Made by a program: the position numbers and the translations under genes. A DNA stretch of 64,000 nt from DASUWK01 sp036378435. Its GTDB lineage: Bacteria > Chloroflexota > Dormibacteria > Dormibacterales > Dormibacteraceae. This document shows, in pieces, positions 43,529 through 53,004 of this stretch; positions within the stretch are counted from its first letter, which is position 1, and each line of letters begins with the position of its first letter. Below the pieces are notes generated by a model. It was given only the letters and a program-made list of their open reading frames with translations, had not been told where the DNA came from and ran no database searches. Where the stretch lies: contig DASUWK010000059.1 of assembly GCA_036378435.1 (NCBI GenBank), positions 1 through 64,000 on the forward strand, given 5' to 3'.

Positions 43529-44044
43529 TTGACCCGAATCACTCGCTCCCGATTCGTCCGGGCTAGCTTTGCGTTGACCAGCGCCGCTCTGGCAGCCGTG
43601 TCGTTCAGCGCCGCCGCCGCTACACCGGCCGGCGCCGACACCCTGGCAGGCGTGATCGTCTGCAACGCGCATCTCCCGACCTTCCCCGCGCCGAGCGGGA
43701 ACGTGGGCACCTGCAACGGCACCGCGACCGGCGTGCACGGCACCAGCGCCCTCATCCAGGCCGAGTTCGACTCGACCTTCAACTACACGGAGCCGTGCCC
43801 GGCCGTCATCGGCTCGGCCAATGGCACGACCGACTTCAACAACGGCAGCGCGGGCCCGAACTTCACCTGGACCCGGGTCGGCCTCACGGCAATCCTCCTG
43901 CTGAACCACGGTTCGGCGTCGGGTGCCGCGGCCGCGCTCTTCATCCCGACTGACCCGAGCCCGGCACAGTTCGAGCCCGGATGCGGCGGCGACAGCATTC
44001 CCATCGACGCCAAGGTCATCACCGTCGGCGTGGACGCCCTCTAG
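43529..44044 (+). CDS. Secreted hypothetical protein
   Basis: 171 residues from a TTG at 43529, ten bases after AGGAGG (43513-43518); an in-frame TTG at 43520 is too close to that site. Signal peptide (RFVRASFALTSAALAAVSFSAAAATPAGA), then a beta-rich domain with Cys at ICNAH, TCNG, PCPAV and GCGG. No family recognised. The ribosome-binding site is strong, so high expression is likely. First of a same-strand run that continues through 53540. Confidence 0.75.
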   Translation: MTRITRSRFVRASFALTSAALAAVSFSAAAATPAGADTLAGVIVCNAHLPTFPAPSGNVGTCNGTATGVHGTSALIQAEFDSTFNYTEPCPAVIGSANGTTDFNNGSAGPNFTWTRVGLTAILLLNHGSASGAAAALFIPTDPSPAQFEPGCGGDSIPIDAKVITVGVDAL

Positions 44045-44118
44045 GCACAACAGACGTCTGGGAGGAGGGGCCGTGAGCCCCTCCTCCAAATCCAGGACTA
44101 CGAGAGAGAGAAACTGAA

Positions 44119-44688
44119 TTGAGGATCACCAAGACGGCCGCGGCCCTGGCCCTGGCCATGATGCTGGGCGCCGTGGGCTGCGGCGCCAACCATGTGAGCG
44201 GCATCGTCCGCTCCGGAGGCGCCTTTGCCGGCGGCACACAGCCCCTGGCCGCGGCGACCGCTCAGCCAGCGACCGCCCACACGCCGGCCGCGACGGCGCA
44301 GGCGCGATCCGCGTCAACCGCGCCCGCGGCGAAACCATCACCGGCGCCGACCGGGCCCTACCCGCAGTTCGCGCCCGGCACTCAACCGGCCCCGGCGACC
44401 GCCACCCTGAGTGCCGCCTGCGTCACGCCTGGAGGGGTCGAGACGCTGACGATCAAGACCGTCCCCGGCTACGCGGTCACCTTTGACGCTCAGTACGCAG
44501 ACGGCAAAGACGGCCAGAAATATGGCGGCTTCGGCTACGGCTATGCCTCGAGCGCCGGCACCTTCGGTGGCACCTGGGCGGTCGCGCCGACCGCCCCGTT
44601 GGGCACCGTCACCGTCTGGGTGGCCATCGCTCACGGCCAGTACAGCGCCTTCCGCGAGCCGACGTTCACGGTCGCGCGGAGCTGCTGA
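44119..44688 (+). CDS. Lipoprotein with Ala/Pro/Thr-rich linker
   Basis: 189 residues from a TTG. Signal and lipobox (TAAALALAMMLGAVGC), a ~60-residue Ala/Thr/Pro linker (typical cell-wall spacer), then an Ig-like ~90-residue domain (VTPGGVETLTIKTVPGYAVTFDAQYADGK). The next gene starts in its stop (TGATG). Probably membrane-tethered in the cell envelope, presenting a small beta domain; function unknown. Confidence 0.75.
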   Translation: MRITKTAAALALAMMLGAVGCGANHVSGIVRSGGAFAGGTQPLAAATAQPATAHTPAATAQARSASTAPAAKPSPAPTGPYPQFAPGTQPAPATATLSAACVTPGGVETLTIKTVPGYAVTFDAQYADGKDGQKYGGFGYGYASSAGTFGGTWAVAPTAPLGTVTVWVAIAHGQYSAFREPTFTVARSC

Positions 44689-47486
44689 TGCGCAAGGCCT
44701 TCGTCGCGGTGGTCGCCGGCCTGATCACGCTCGCATCCGGGTGGGCGATCCGACCTGCCGCGGCCGACGACACGATCCGCCGAATCGGCTCGATCGACAT
44801 CGGCACGTGTCATCTGATGGCCTGGGGCGTGGACCCGTCTCTGCACCTGCTTATCACCGAGCAGCAGGTGCAGTTCGGACAGAAGTGCGGGGCGCCGACC
44901 GGCGTCACCTTGATGCTCCAGGTCTTCTCGACCAGCACACTGCGACGCCTGGCGGGAGTTCCGATGCAGCCGCTGGGCGGCATCGATTCCATACAGGTCG
45001 ACTCGGTTCACCACCGAGTCTTCATCCTCGACTCGAGCGCCAGCCCGGCCGGTGGCGACAACATCCTGGTCTACTCGATCTCGCGCATCCAAACGGGGAC
45101 GGCCCCACTGGCGCCTGACGCCACGATCTCGATCCCGTCGACGGCCCTCGGGCTCGGGGGCGCGAGCGCCGTCGGCCCCAACAACATCACCGGCGCGCCC
45201 GGCGACTTCTCGCTTCGCATCTCAGGATCGGCCTACGACGTCCCGACGAACCAGCTCTACCTGATGCTTTACGAGAACTTCGGCGGAGTCAACGCGCTGA
45301 CGTCCCAGAACGGGCCGGGGGCGGACGACGTCTACATCGCCGACGTCGACCTGGCCTCGCAGTCTCTGCGCTGGGCGCAGGTGCTCGACTCCTGCGTCTA
45401 CGACACATCGACCACATCGCTCTACCACGTCAACCTGGGCGACCCGATCCTGGTCCGCCACTCCCGCTTCGGGACGGAGGTCGACGCCGGCTGCATCTAT
45501 TCACGCAGCCCGAGCCTGGTGCCCAGCGCTCAGACGCTGGGTCTCGGCGCCAGCAGCGGACTCGTCAGCGGCTCGATGATGACGTTCCGGATTCCGCTGG
45601 ACTCCACCGGCGCCCCCGTCAGCGGCTCGATCACTTTCTCGATCGGACGCACGCACACCTACGGCGGGCTCAGCGACCCGGAGGATGGCCGCATCTTCTG
45701 GGCGGCCGCGCCGGTCAACAACACTCAGAACCTGAGCGCCAGCAGCTCGGGCGCCAGCGCCGTGGTCTATGACGCCGCCGAGGGTGTCTACGACGGCGCG
45801 GCGACCATCTCGTCGGCGGCCTACTCCTCGGAAGGCTTTCAGCTCGCCGCCGCCAACCACAAGCTCTATGCCGTCGGCCCCGACGGCATCCTGGTCCTGG
45901 GCGCGGCCAACACGCCTCCGGGCCAGGGCGTCTGGTTCTCGAGCTACACCTGCGCGACGGCCGGGCTGGCCACAGACGCGCCCTTGAATCGCTTGCTGAT
46001 GCTGCCCTTCGTGGGCTGCAGCGCGACCCCCGGGGTCGCGCCCGACCACGTCGTCCAGGTGTACCAGGACAACTACCAGCTGCCGGCTGCGCCCGCAGCC
46101 CCCAATCCCGACAGCTACACGATCCAGACAGCCGAGCGCGATGGCGCCACCGGCTCCCAGTTCTCCGGCCACGCCGAGGCTACCGGCACTCGCGTGCGAT
46201 TGATCGGGGGAATCCACGGCGCCGTCTCTGGAGCCACGTTCGGCTTATACGACTCGGTCTACGGAGACGTCCCGGGGCTTCCGGACGCGGTGCCGGCCGA
46301 TTACGCCTCGCACGAGGTCGACCTGGCCAAGGCGAGCGGCGCGGACCTCGGCAACTACCAGGCCTCCGCTGAGAGCATCGCCGCCGACGCTGACGCCGCC
46401 ACCCGAGCCCAGCTCAAGTCGGAGAACGGCACCGACTGGCCCTTCCAGGCCACATCGTGCTCCGATCCCGGCGACCGGCAGGCGCAAACGCAGTACGCCA
46501 GCGACACCAGCAGCACGGCCACGTGCCAGCTTGGCTCGCAGGCCTCCACCACGAGTGCGGCCGGCCCGGTCACGGTCACGATGTATGTGGCCGGTCAGGG
46601 CCAGACCTCCCAGCAGATGGCGCTGCCCATCGGCGTGGGGGCGAACCTGACGTCGACCACGGTGTCGCTGGTGCCGTCGCAGGGCCTGGTCGCAGCCGCC
46701 TCCAGCGAGGTGAAGGACGTCACGCTGACCTTGCCCAACGCGGGCGAGCTTCGCATCGACGGCATCACCCTCGACGTCAGCTGCCGCGCGCACGGGCGCA
46801 CCGGCACCGCTTCGTGCACGACCAGCCGCGTCCTCAACGGCGTCACCTTCGCCGGGGCGACCGTGAGCGGCGGGTCCTGCACGATGTCGCCGGGAGTCGA
46901 CACCTGCGGCCAGCTGCTGGCAGCTCTGAATCGAATACGACCCGGAGTCCTCATCTTCCAGATGCCGGACCCGGATCAGCGCCTGGACTACTTCAACGGC
47001 AGCCCGGGCGGCTACCAGTCGATCGCCCAGCGGGAGATCTACGAGCACCTGCAGGACTCGGTGCTCAACTACGACGACTCGGAGCAGATCCCGGGCCTCC
47101 AGATCACATACGTCAACGACTCGATCAGCGAGCCTTCGCGGTTCGACGTTCAGCTCGGCGACGTCGAGGCCGAGTCGCACTACGGCATCACACAGCTGGG
47201 CTCGGATTGCGGCTCGTGCGCTGTCGCCGCGCCGCCGGCCGCGCCGGTGCTCAGCCTGCCGACCGGCACGCCGGGCGGCCACCTGCCGGCGGCATCGACG
47301 CCACCATCGCTGGGGAGCGCCCTGGCCAAGATCGTGCAAAGAGTGTGGGCGGGCGTTCAGCTCCTCCTCCGCTCGCCCGCGGCCGCGGCGGCCGCGATCG
47401 CCCTGCTGCTCATGCTCGTGTCACCCCTCCTGATGGGGACTCGCCGGCGGCGGCTGGAGCTCCTCGTCCAAGAGGTGACCTCATGA
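44688..47486 (+). CDS. Large secreted, C-terminally anchored protein of the ABC operon
   Basis: 932 residues from ATG in the TGATG overlap. Signal peptide (KAFVAVVAGLITLASGWAIRPAAA), a long beta-rich region with propeller-like strands (HLMAWGVDPSLHLLI, VDSVHHRVFIL, AYDVPTNQLYLML), a middle region of choice-of-anchor or adhesin-like strands, and Cys pairs. At the end is one TM (AAAAAIALLLMLVSPLLMG) with a basic RRRRLELL tail. Type I surface protein like the LVIVD protein at 36629. The substrate-binding protein gene overlaps its stop (ATGA). Possibly a receptor or scaffold for the transporter. Confidence 0.8.
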   Translation: MRKAFVAVVAGLITLASGWAIRPAAADDTIRRIGSIDIGTCHLMAWGVDPSLHLLITEQQVQFGQKCGAPTGVTLMLQVFSTSTLRRLAGVPMQPLGGIDSIQVDSVHHRVFILDSSASPAGGDNILVYSISRIQTGTAPLAPDATISIPSTALGLGGASAVGPNNITGAPGDFSLRISGSAYDVPTNQLYLMLYENFGGVNALTSQNGPGADDVYIADVDLASQSLRWAQVLDSCVYDTSTTSLYHVNLGDPILVRHSRFGTEVDAGCIYSRSPSLVPSAQTLGLGASSGLVSGSMMTFRIPLDSTGAPVSGSITFSIGRTHTYGGLSDPEDGRIFWAAAPVNNTQNLSASSSGASAVVYDAAEGVYDGAATISSAAYSSEGFQLAAANHKLYAVGPDGILVLGAANTPPGQGVWFSSYTCATAGLATDAPLNRLLMLPFVGCSATPGVAPDHVVQVYQDNYQLPAAPAAPNPDSYTIQTAERDGATGSQFSGHAEATGTRVRLIGGIHGAVSGATFGLYDSVYGDVPGLPDAVPADYASHEVDLAKASGADLGNYQASAESIAADADAATRAQLKSENGTDWPFQATSCSDPGDRQAQTQYASDTSSTATCQLGSQASTTSAAGPVTVTMYVAGQGQTSQQMALPIGVGANLTSTTVSLVPSQGLVAAASSEVKDVTLTLPNAGELRIDGITLDVSCRAHGRTGTASCTTSRVLNGVTFAGATVSGGSCTMSPGVDTCGQLLAALNRIRPGVLIFQMPDPDQRLDYFNGSPGGYQSIAQREIYEHLQDSVLNYDDSEQIPGLQITYVNDSISEPSRFDVQLGDVEAESHYGITQLGSDCGSCAVAAPPAAPVLSLPTGTPGGHLPAASTPPSLGSALAKIVQRVWAGVQLLLRSPAAAAAAIALLLMLVSPLLMGTRRRRLELLVQEVTS

Positions 47487-48898
47487 AGTTCCCACCCGGC
47501 CTCAACTGGCTCGGCGCCCTCGCGATCGCCGCGGTCGTCATCGCCGGCGGCACCTGGTCGCTGGTGCCGCAGTTCCGCACCCAGGTTGTCGGCGTCATCC
47601 ACGAGAAGGGAGGCGTCAGCGGCTCGGGCACCGGCCCGAGCGCCGGCGTGACCGGCTCGGGCAACACGACTTCCGCGCAGACCGCGGCGCAGGCGGCCAA
47701 CCCCTCGTCCTTCCAGTGCGCCGCCGGCCGCAACGGCGGCGCGACGGACGTGGGCGTGACGGCGACGAGCATCAACCTCGCCTCGACCCTCGCGGAGTCC
47801 GGCATCGGCGCGAGCTTCCTCGGGGACGCGCGCTACGGCATGCTCGCCGTGGTCAACCAGGTGAACCGCCAGGGTGGGATCTGCGGCCGGCGCCTCAACC
47901 TCAACCTGGTCGACGACGGCTGGAACGCCACCACCGGCGAGTCCGACATCCGCAACTTCATCGCCGAGAAGTACTTCGCCCTCGCGGTGGTCCCCTCGTC
48001 CGAGGGTCTCAACGCCGCGTCCAACAGCAGCGACATCGACTCGGCCGGCATCCCCGTGATCGGGACCGACGGCATGCTGAACTCGCAGTACAAGGACCCG
48101 TGGATCTGGCCGGTCGCGGCCTCCACCGTTTCGACCGCTCACATCGCCGCCCTGAGCGCCTACCGGGCCGGTTCGCGAACGTTCGGCATCGTCTACGACA
48201 AGGACTACCGCTTCGGCCCCGAAGGCGCGACCGCCTTTGCCGCCGCCGTGAGCCGTCTCGGCGGGCAGCTCAAAGCCTCGATCGGCATCCGGTCGGGCCA
48301 GCAGAGCTATTCGAGCGAGGTCAACACGTTCGTCCAGAGCTGCGGTCCCTGCGACATGACCTTCATGCTGCTCGAGCCGGACACGGCCATCGCCTGGATC
48401 AAGAGCGACCAGAGCTCCGGCCACTACATCTTCGGCAGCAAGCGCACCGCGGGCCCCCAGCCGCTCTTCGTGTCGAGCTTCGGCCAGGCTTGCGGCCAGC
48501 TCTGCAACAACATGTGGGTCTGGACCGGCTACCAGGCGCCCTACCCGCCGTTCGACGGCACGGCCGCCGACGCCGACTACGTCAACGCCATCCGCAGCGT
48601 CAGCGGCAACGCTGACGTCGCCAACCAGTTCCTCGAAGGCGCGTATGTCGGCATGCGCCTCCTGGTCCAGGCGCTGCAGACGGTCGGCCCCGATTTGACG
48701 CGGGCGCGGCTCAAGGCCGCGCTGGACAGCATGACCTTCGACAGCGGGCTCACGAATCCGCTGACCTGGCAGCCGGGCAACCACTTCGCCAACACCGCGA
48801 TGCTCGGCTTCACGATCCAGTACAGCCAGGGCTTCAACGGGTTCCAGTACCAGCAGACGGGCTGGGTCAAAGACCCATGGGCCCTGCAGGACCACTAG
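47483..48898 (+). CDS. Membrane-anchored Liv-type ABC substrate-binding protein
   Basis: 471 residues from ATG in the ATGA overlap. An uncleaved-looking N-terminal TM (~9-30, WLGALAIAAVVIAGGTWSLV) and a Ser/Gly/Thr-rich linker (~45-75) tether a type I binding domain (DVGVTATSINLASTLAESG; AVVNQVNRQGGICGRRLNLNLVDDG; QSCGPCDMTFMLL). Six Cys suggest disulfides. It delivers ligand to the fused transporter encoded 13 bp downstream. It shares the anchored layout with the binding protein at 26285 but lacks the extra N-terminal domain. Confidence 0.9.
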   Translation: MKFPPGLNWLGALAIAAVVIAGGTWSLVPQFRTQVVGVIHEKGGVSGSGTGPSAGVTGSGNTTSAQTAAQAANPSSFQCAAGRNGGATDVGVTATSINLASTLAESGIGASFLGDARYGMLAVVNQVNRQGGICGRRLNLNLVDDGWNATTGESDIRNFIAEKYFALAVVPSSEGLNAASNSSDIDSAGIPVIGTDGMLNSQYKDPWIWPVAASTVSTAHIAALSAYRAGSRTFGIVYDKDYRFGPEGATAFAAAVSRLGGQLKASIGIRSGQQSYSSEVNTFVQSCGPCDMTFMLLEPDTAIAWIKSDQSSGHYIFGSKRTAGPQPLFVSSFGQACGQLCNNMWVWTGYQAPYPPFDGTAADADYVNAIRSVSGNADVANQFLEGAYVGMRLLVQALQTVGPDLTRARLKAALDSMTFDSGLTNPLTWQPGNHFANTAMLGFTIQYSQGFNGFQYQQTGWVKDPWALQDH

Positions 48899-48911
48899 CC
48901 GGGGCTGCTCG

Positions 48912-51755
48912 ATGATCCAGTTCCTGAGCTCGCTGCTGGTCGACGCGGTGCTGTCGCTGCCGCAGATCACGGTGTTCCTGCTCTACGCGATCGGCATCGT
49001 CGTGATCTACCGCGCGTCGCGCGTGCTCAACCTGGCGCACGGCGTCATGGCGATGACGCCCGCCTACGTCTTCTACTCACTGGCGCTGCGGATGCCGCCG
49101 TGGATCGCCTTCGTTCTGGCGGTGGCCTTCGGCGGGCTTCTCGGCGTGGTCACCGAACGCCTGGTGGTGCGCCGCCTGCGACCGCAGGGCCCGACGGCGC
49201 AGACGGTGGGTACCGTCGCCGTCTTCGGCCTGCTGATCGCGCTGGTGGCGAAGGTCTACGGCACCGCGCCGCTGGTCACGAAGTCGCTGTTCCCCAGCGG
49301 CACGATCCCGATCAGCTACACCGGGCTGAGCTACGGGCAGGCCATCGTCTTCGTGGCCAGCCTCGGGATCGCGGCGATGATGTTCGCCCTCTTCCGGTTC
49401 ACGGACCTCGGCCTGGCTATGCGGGGCGCGGCCGACAACCGGCGCGGGGCACAGTTGATGGGCATCGACGTGGAACGCACGACGATGCTCGCGTGGGCGT
49501 TGGGAGGCGGGCTGGCGGCCGTCGCCGGCGTGTTCGTCGGCTCGCTGACCAACATCCACCCCTACACGCTGTCGTTCCAGGTGCTGCCCGCCTTCGTGGT
49601 GGCCCTGCTCGGCGGACTCGAGAGCCTGCCCGGGACGGTGTGGGGTTCGGCGGTCGTGGGCCTCGCCCAGGGCGAGGTGCAGGCGCTGAGCACGCTGCCG
49701 CTGATCGGCCCGCTGGCCACGAGCACCGGGTTCAGCGACCTCTTCCTGATGGTCGTGACCTTCATCGTGATGGCGTTGCGCGGGGCGCGCCTGGTCGGCT
49801 CGCGGATCCGCGACGAGGCCTTCGGAGCCGCGTCCACCGCCGCCGGCCTGGCGAAGAGCTCAGCCACCCTCGGGCCGGCCAGCTTCGTCTTCGCGCTGGT
49901 GGTCGTGGTCCTGCCCTTCCTGCCTTTCGTGCCGTTCTCGGTGCTGGGCGACGCCACGCTGGCGGCCTTCTACCTCGTGGTCGCTCTCTCCTTGGTGCTG
50001 CTGACCGGCTGGGTCGGGCAGATCTCGCTGGCGCAGGCCGAATTCGTCGGCATCGGCGCGTTCTTCACCGCCGTCCTCGCCAACCGCTGGCACATCGGGT
50101 TCCCCTGGAGCTTCGCCCTCGCGGTGGTCGCCGCCGGCGCGGTCGCCGCGGCGCTGGGCCTCGTCGCCCTGCGCGTCCGCGGTCTCTACCTCGCGGTCGC
50201 GACTCTTGTGTTCGCGGCGATGGCGGACAACTTCCTGTTCAACCAGAGCTGGTTCGGCATCGAGGGCGGCTCCGCCGGCATCCGCCTGGGCATCATCGGC
50301 AACCCCAACGCGCTGCCCCGCTTCGACCTCAACGACGTCCATCTCGTCTACCTGCTGTTCGCTGCCTTCGCGGTCTTCTGCCTGTACGCGCTCGCGCACC
50401 TGCGCGAGTCGAAGACGGGGCGCGCGATGTTCGCAGTACGGGGGTCCGAGGTGGCCGCCGCATCGCTCGGCATCGACGTGACCCGGTACAAGCTGATGGC
50501 CTTCCTGCTCGCCGGCATGATCGCCGGCGGGGCGGGCAACCTCTACATCGTCTACCTGCGCAGCGTGGTGCCGGACTCGTTCAACATCCTGGCCTCGCTG
50601 TTTTTCCTGTCGGTGGCGGTGGTCGGCGGGCTGCTCTCGCCCGGGGGCGCTGTCGCCGCCGCCATCGTCTTCGCCGCACTCCAGGAAGTGTTCTTCCGCG
50701 TTCCACAGCTTGCGGGGCTGCTGGACGTGACCTCCTCGCTGTTGCTGCTGGCCGTGCTGCTCGCCTACCCCGGCGGGCTGGCGGCGGTGCCCGAGCGCCT
50801 GGGGGCGCTCTTCAACTCGCTCTCTCTCCCTCGTGCGGTGGGCGGGCTGCTTCGGCGGCCTGCCCACCCAATTTCGAAGCCGGCCGACGCCGGCGGCTCA
50901 GTCGTGCCGCTGGTCGCGGAACCGTGGCGCGCGTTCCAGCGCGCCCGGCGCGTGGCGGTGGAGGACGCGCGGCCGGAGGAAGTGCTGTGCCGCGCCGCGA
51001 AGGTCACCGTCCGGTTCGGCGGCCTGACGGCGGTCGACTCCGTCGACCTCGAGGTGAGGCGCGGCGAGATCGTCGGCCTCATCGGGGCCAACGGCGCCGG
51101 CAAGACGACGCTGTTCAACTCGATCTCGGGCCTCAACTCGCCGGCTTCCGGCGCGGTCGAACTCTACGGGCGCACGGTCTCGCGGCTCGACGTCCACCAG
51201 CGCGCGGCGCTCGGCATCGGGCGCACCTTCCAGGACATCCAGCTGTTCCCGCAGCTCAGCGTCTTCGAGAACCTGCTGGTGGCGACGCACCTGCACAACC
51301 ACTCGACCGTCGTTGAGCAGCTCTTCGTCGCCGGCCGGGCGCTCAACCAGGAGCGGGCCGCGCGCGAGTCGGTCGTGAAGGTGCTCGACTTCCTCGGCCT
51401 GCGGCACCTGGCCTCGCGGCCCATCCGCGACCTGACCTTCGGCCAGCTGCGGCTGATCGAGGTGGCTCGGGCCCTCGTGACCGACGCCCAGCTGGTGCTC
51501 CTGGACGAGCCGGCTTCCGGCCTCGACGACCGCGAGTCCGAGATGCTCGTGAAGCTCCTCCTCTACGTGCGCGAGGAGCTCGGCGTGACGATGCTCGTCG
51601 TCGAGCACGACGTGCGCTCGGTGCTCAGCCTCTGCGACTACATCTACGTCCTCGACCAGGGCAAGCTGCTGAGCCAGGGCCGCCCGCAGCAGGTCCAGTC
51701 GGACCCGCTCGTGGTGGAGGCGTACCTGGGACAGGCTGCCGGGGTGGTGGCGTGA
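48912..51755 (+). CDS. Fused LivH-LivM-LivG ABC transporter (second copy)
   Basis: 947 residues. LivH-like ~1-290 (YRASRVLNLAHGVMAMTPA), LivM-like ~310-640 (GWVGQISLAQAEFVGIGAF), LivG-like ATPase from ~690 with Walker A GANGAGKTT, signature-position sequence LTFGQLRL and Walker B LVLLDEPASGLDD. The companion LivF is a separate gene here (52255), unlike the first operon where it is fused to an MFS domain. Family role: import of branched-chain amino acids, amides or related acids. Confidence 0.93.
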   Translation: MIQFLSSLLVDAVLSLPQITVFLLYAIGIVVIYRASRVLNLAHGVMAMTPAYVFYSLALRMPPWIAFVLAVAFGGLLGVVTERLVVRRLRPQGPTAQTVGTVAVFGLLIALVAKVYGTAPLVTKSLFPSGTIPISYTGLSYGQAIVFVASLGIAAMMFALFRFTDLGLAMRGAADNRRGAQLMGIDVERTTMLAWALGGGLAAVAGVFVGSLTNIHPYTLSFQVLPAFVVALLGGLESLPGTVWGSAVVGLAQGEVQALSTLPLIGPLATSTGFSDLFLMVVTFIVMALRGARLVGSRIRDEAFGAASTAAGLAKSSATLGPASFVFALVVVVLPFLPFVPFSVLGDATLAAFYLVVALSLVLLTGWVGQISLAQAEFVGIGAFFTAVLANRWHIGFPWSFALAVVAAGAVAAALGLVALRVRGLYLAVATLVFAAMADNFLFNQSWFGIEGGSAGIRLGIIGNPNALPRFDLNDVHLVYLLFAAFAVFCLYALAHLRESKTGRAMFAVRGSEVAAASLGIDVTRYKLMAFLLAGMIAGGAGNLYIVYLRSVVPDSFNILASLFFLSVAVVGGLLSPGGAVAAAIVFAALQEVFFRVPQLAGLLDVTSSLLLLAVLLAYPGGLAAVPERLGALFNSLSLPRAVGGLLRRPAHPISKPADAGGSVVPLVAEPWRAFQRARRVAVEDARPEEVLCRAAKVTVRFGGLTAVDSVDLEVRRGEIVGLIGANGAGKTTLFNSISGLNSPASGAVELYGRTVSRLDVHQRAALGIGRTFQDIQLFPQLSVFENLLVATHLHNHSTVVEQLFVAGRALNQERAARESVVKVLDFLGLRHLASRPIRDLTFGQLRLIEVARALVTDAQLVLLDEPASGLDDRESEMLVKLLLYVREELGVTMLVVEHDVRSVLSLCDYIYVLDQGKLLSQGRPQQVQSDPLVVEAYLGQAAGVVA

Positions 51756-52258
51756 AGCGCGCCGTCCTGCTGATGGCGGCCGTGGTAGCGGCGTTCGGGG
51801 GCGGCGCGGCCCACGCGAGCGCGCTCACGGCACAGGCGCTGAGCTGCGGTCATATGCGGCTCGCGTACAGCTTCACGTCACCGGCGACAGACGTGCCGTA
51901 CGGGGTCTCGGTGCTCTCATCGGAGTGCGGGCTGACTACGGCGGTCACCGGCAGCGGCACCATCACCTTCCTGGGCCCCGGCGACAGTACGACGTGTGAC
52001 GCTTCGCTCGAGATCGTCTGCTCGCGCATCTCGCTCAGCCTGAGCACCGGCGCGAGCCCGACGTTCACGACGGAGGGCGCTCTGTACTTCCCGCTGGTGG
52101 CGTCACCGGTCGCGAACAGCACCCTCGACCTGGCGACGGCTGAGGCGATCACCGGCTTCAGCACGGGCTCTGGATCTGGCGTGCTCAACACGCTCTGCAC
52201 CTTCAACAACCCGACCGAGAGCTGCACGGCAGACGGGTCGTTCGTGTGGGCGCCATGA
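51752..52258 (+). CDS. Secreted hypothetical protein inside the ABC operon
   Basis: 168 residues from a GTG in the GTGA overlap; its own stop overlaps the LivF ATG (ATGA), so it is translationally coupled on both sides. Signal peptide (RAVLLMAAVVAAFGGGAAHASA) and a beta-rich domain with six Cys (SCGH, ECGL, TCDAS, VCSR, LCTF, SCTA). No family recognised. An unrelated exported protein wedged between permease and ATPase genes suggests a dedicated partner of this transporter. Confidence 0.8.
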   Translation: MKRAVLLMAAVVAAFGGGAAHASALTAQALSCGHMRLAYSFTSPATDVPYGVSVLSSECGLTTAVTGSGTITFLGPGDSTTCDASLEIVCSRISLSLSTGASPTFTTEGALYFPLVASPVANSTLDLATAEAITGFSTGSGSGVLNTLCTFNNPTESCTADGSFVWAP

Positions 52259-53004
52259 ACGACGACGCGCTGCTGCGTGTCTCGGACGTCGACGTGTCCT
52301 ACGGCGCCGTCCAGGCCGTGCGGGGGCTGTCCCTGGAGATTCGCCGCGGCGAGATGGTCGCGCTGCTCGGGGCCAACGGCGCCGGCAAGACCACCACGCT
52401 GCGCACGATCAGTGGCCTTCTGCGTCCAACCCGTGGCTCGGTGACGTTCGACGGCCGGAGGGTCGACGGCATGCCGGCGCACAAGGTGGTGGGACTTGGC
52501 ATCGCTCACGTCCCCGAGGGGCGCGAGCTCTTTCCTTCCCTGACGGTCCAGCAGAACCTCCGGCTCGGCTACTGGAGCCGCAGGAAGAGCCAGGCGGACT
52601 ACCAGCAGCGGCTGGAATGGGTGCTCAGCCACTTCCCGCGGCTTCGCGAGCGCGCGACGCAGGCGGCCGGCAGCCTCTCCGGTGGGGAACAGCAGATGCT
52701 CGTCATGGGCCGCGCCCTCATGTCGTCGCCACGGCTGCTGCTGGCGGACGAGCTTTCGCTGGGCCTGGCGCCGATGATCGTCGAGCAGCTCTTCGAGATC
52801 CTGCGCGGGATCAACGAGGAGGGGACCTCGGTGTTGCTGGTGGAGCAGTTCGTCCACCTTGCCCTGGCCAACACCGATCGCGCCTACGTCCTGGCCAAGG
52901 GACGCGTGACGATCGCCCGCGCGAGCTCGGAGCTGAAGGACGACCCGGAGCTGGTGGCCTCTTACCTGGGCGGACAGCACAACGAGGAGGTGCTCGCGAC
53001 CTGA
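52255..53004 (+). CDS. livF: LivF-type ABC transporter ATPase
   Basis: 249 residues. Walker A GANGAGKTT (~36-44), Q-loop region PEGRELFPSLTVQQNL, signature LSGGEQQML, Walker B LLLADELSLGLAP and VLLVEQ in place of the H-loop, all as in LivF. Pairs with the LivG domain encoded at 48912-51755 to power import. The following gene starts in its stop codon (TGATG). Confidence 0.93.
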   Translation: MNDDALLRVSDVDVSYGAVQAVRGLSLEIRRGEMVALLGANGAGKTTTLRTISGLLRPTRGSVTFDGRRVDGMPAHKVVGLGIAHVPEGRELFPSLTVQQNLRLGYWSRRKSQADYQQRLEWVLSHFPRLRERATQAAGSLSGGEQQMLVMGRALMSSPRLLLADELSLGLAPMIVEQLFEILRGINEEGTSVLLVEQFVHLALANTDRAYVLAKGRVTIARASSELKDDPELVASYLGGQHNEEVLAT

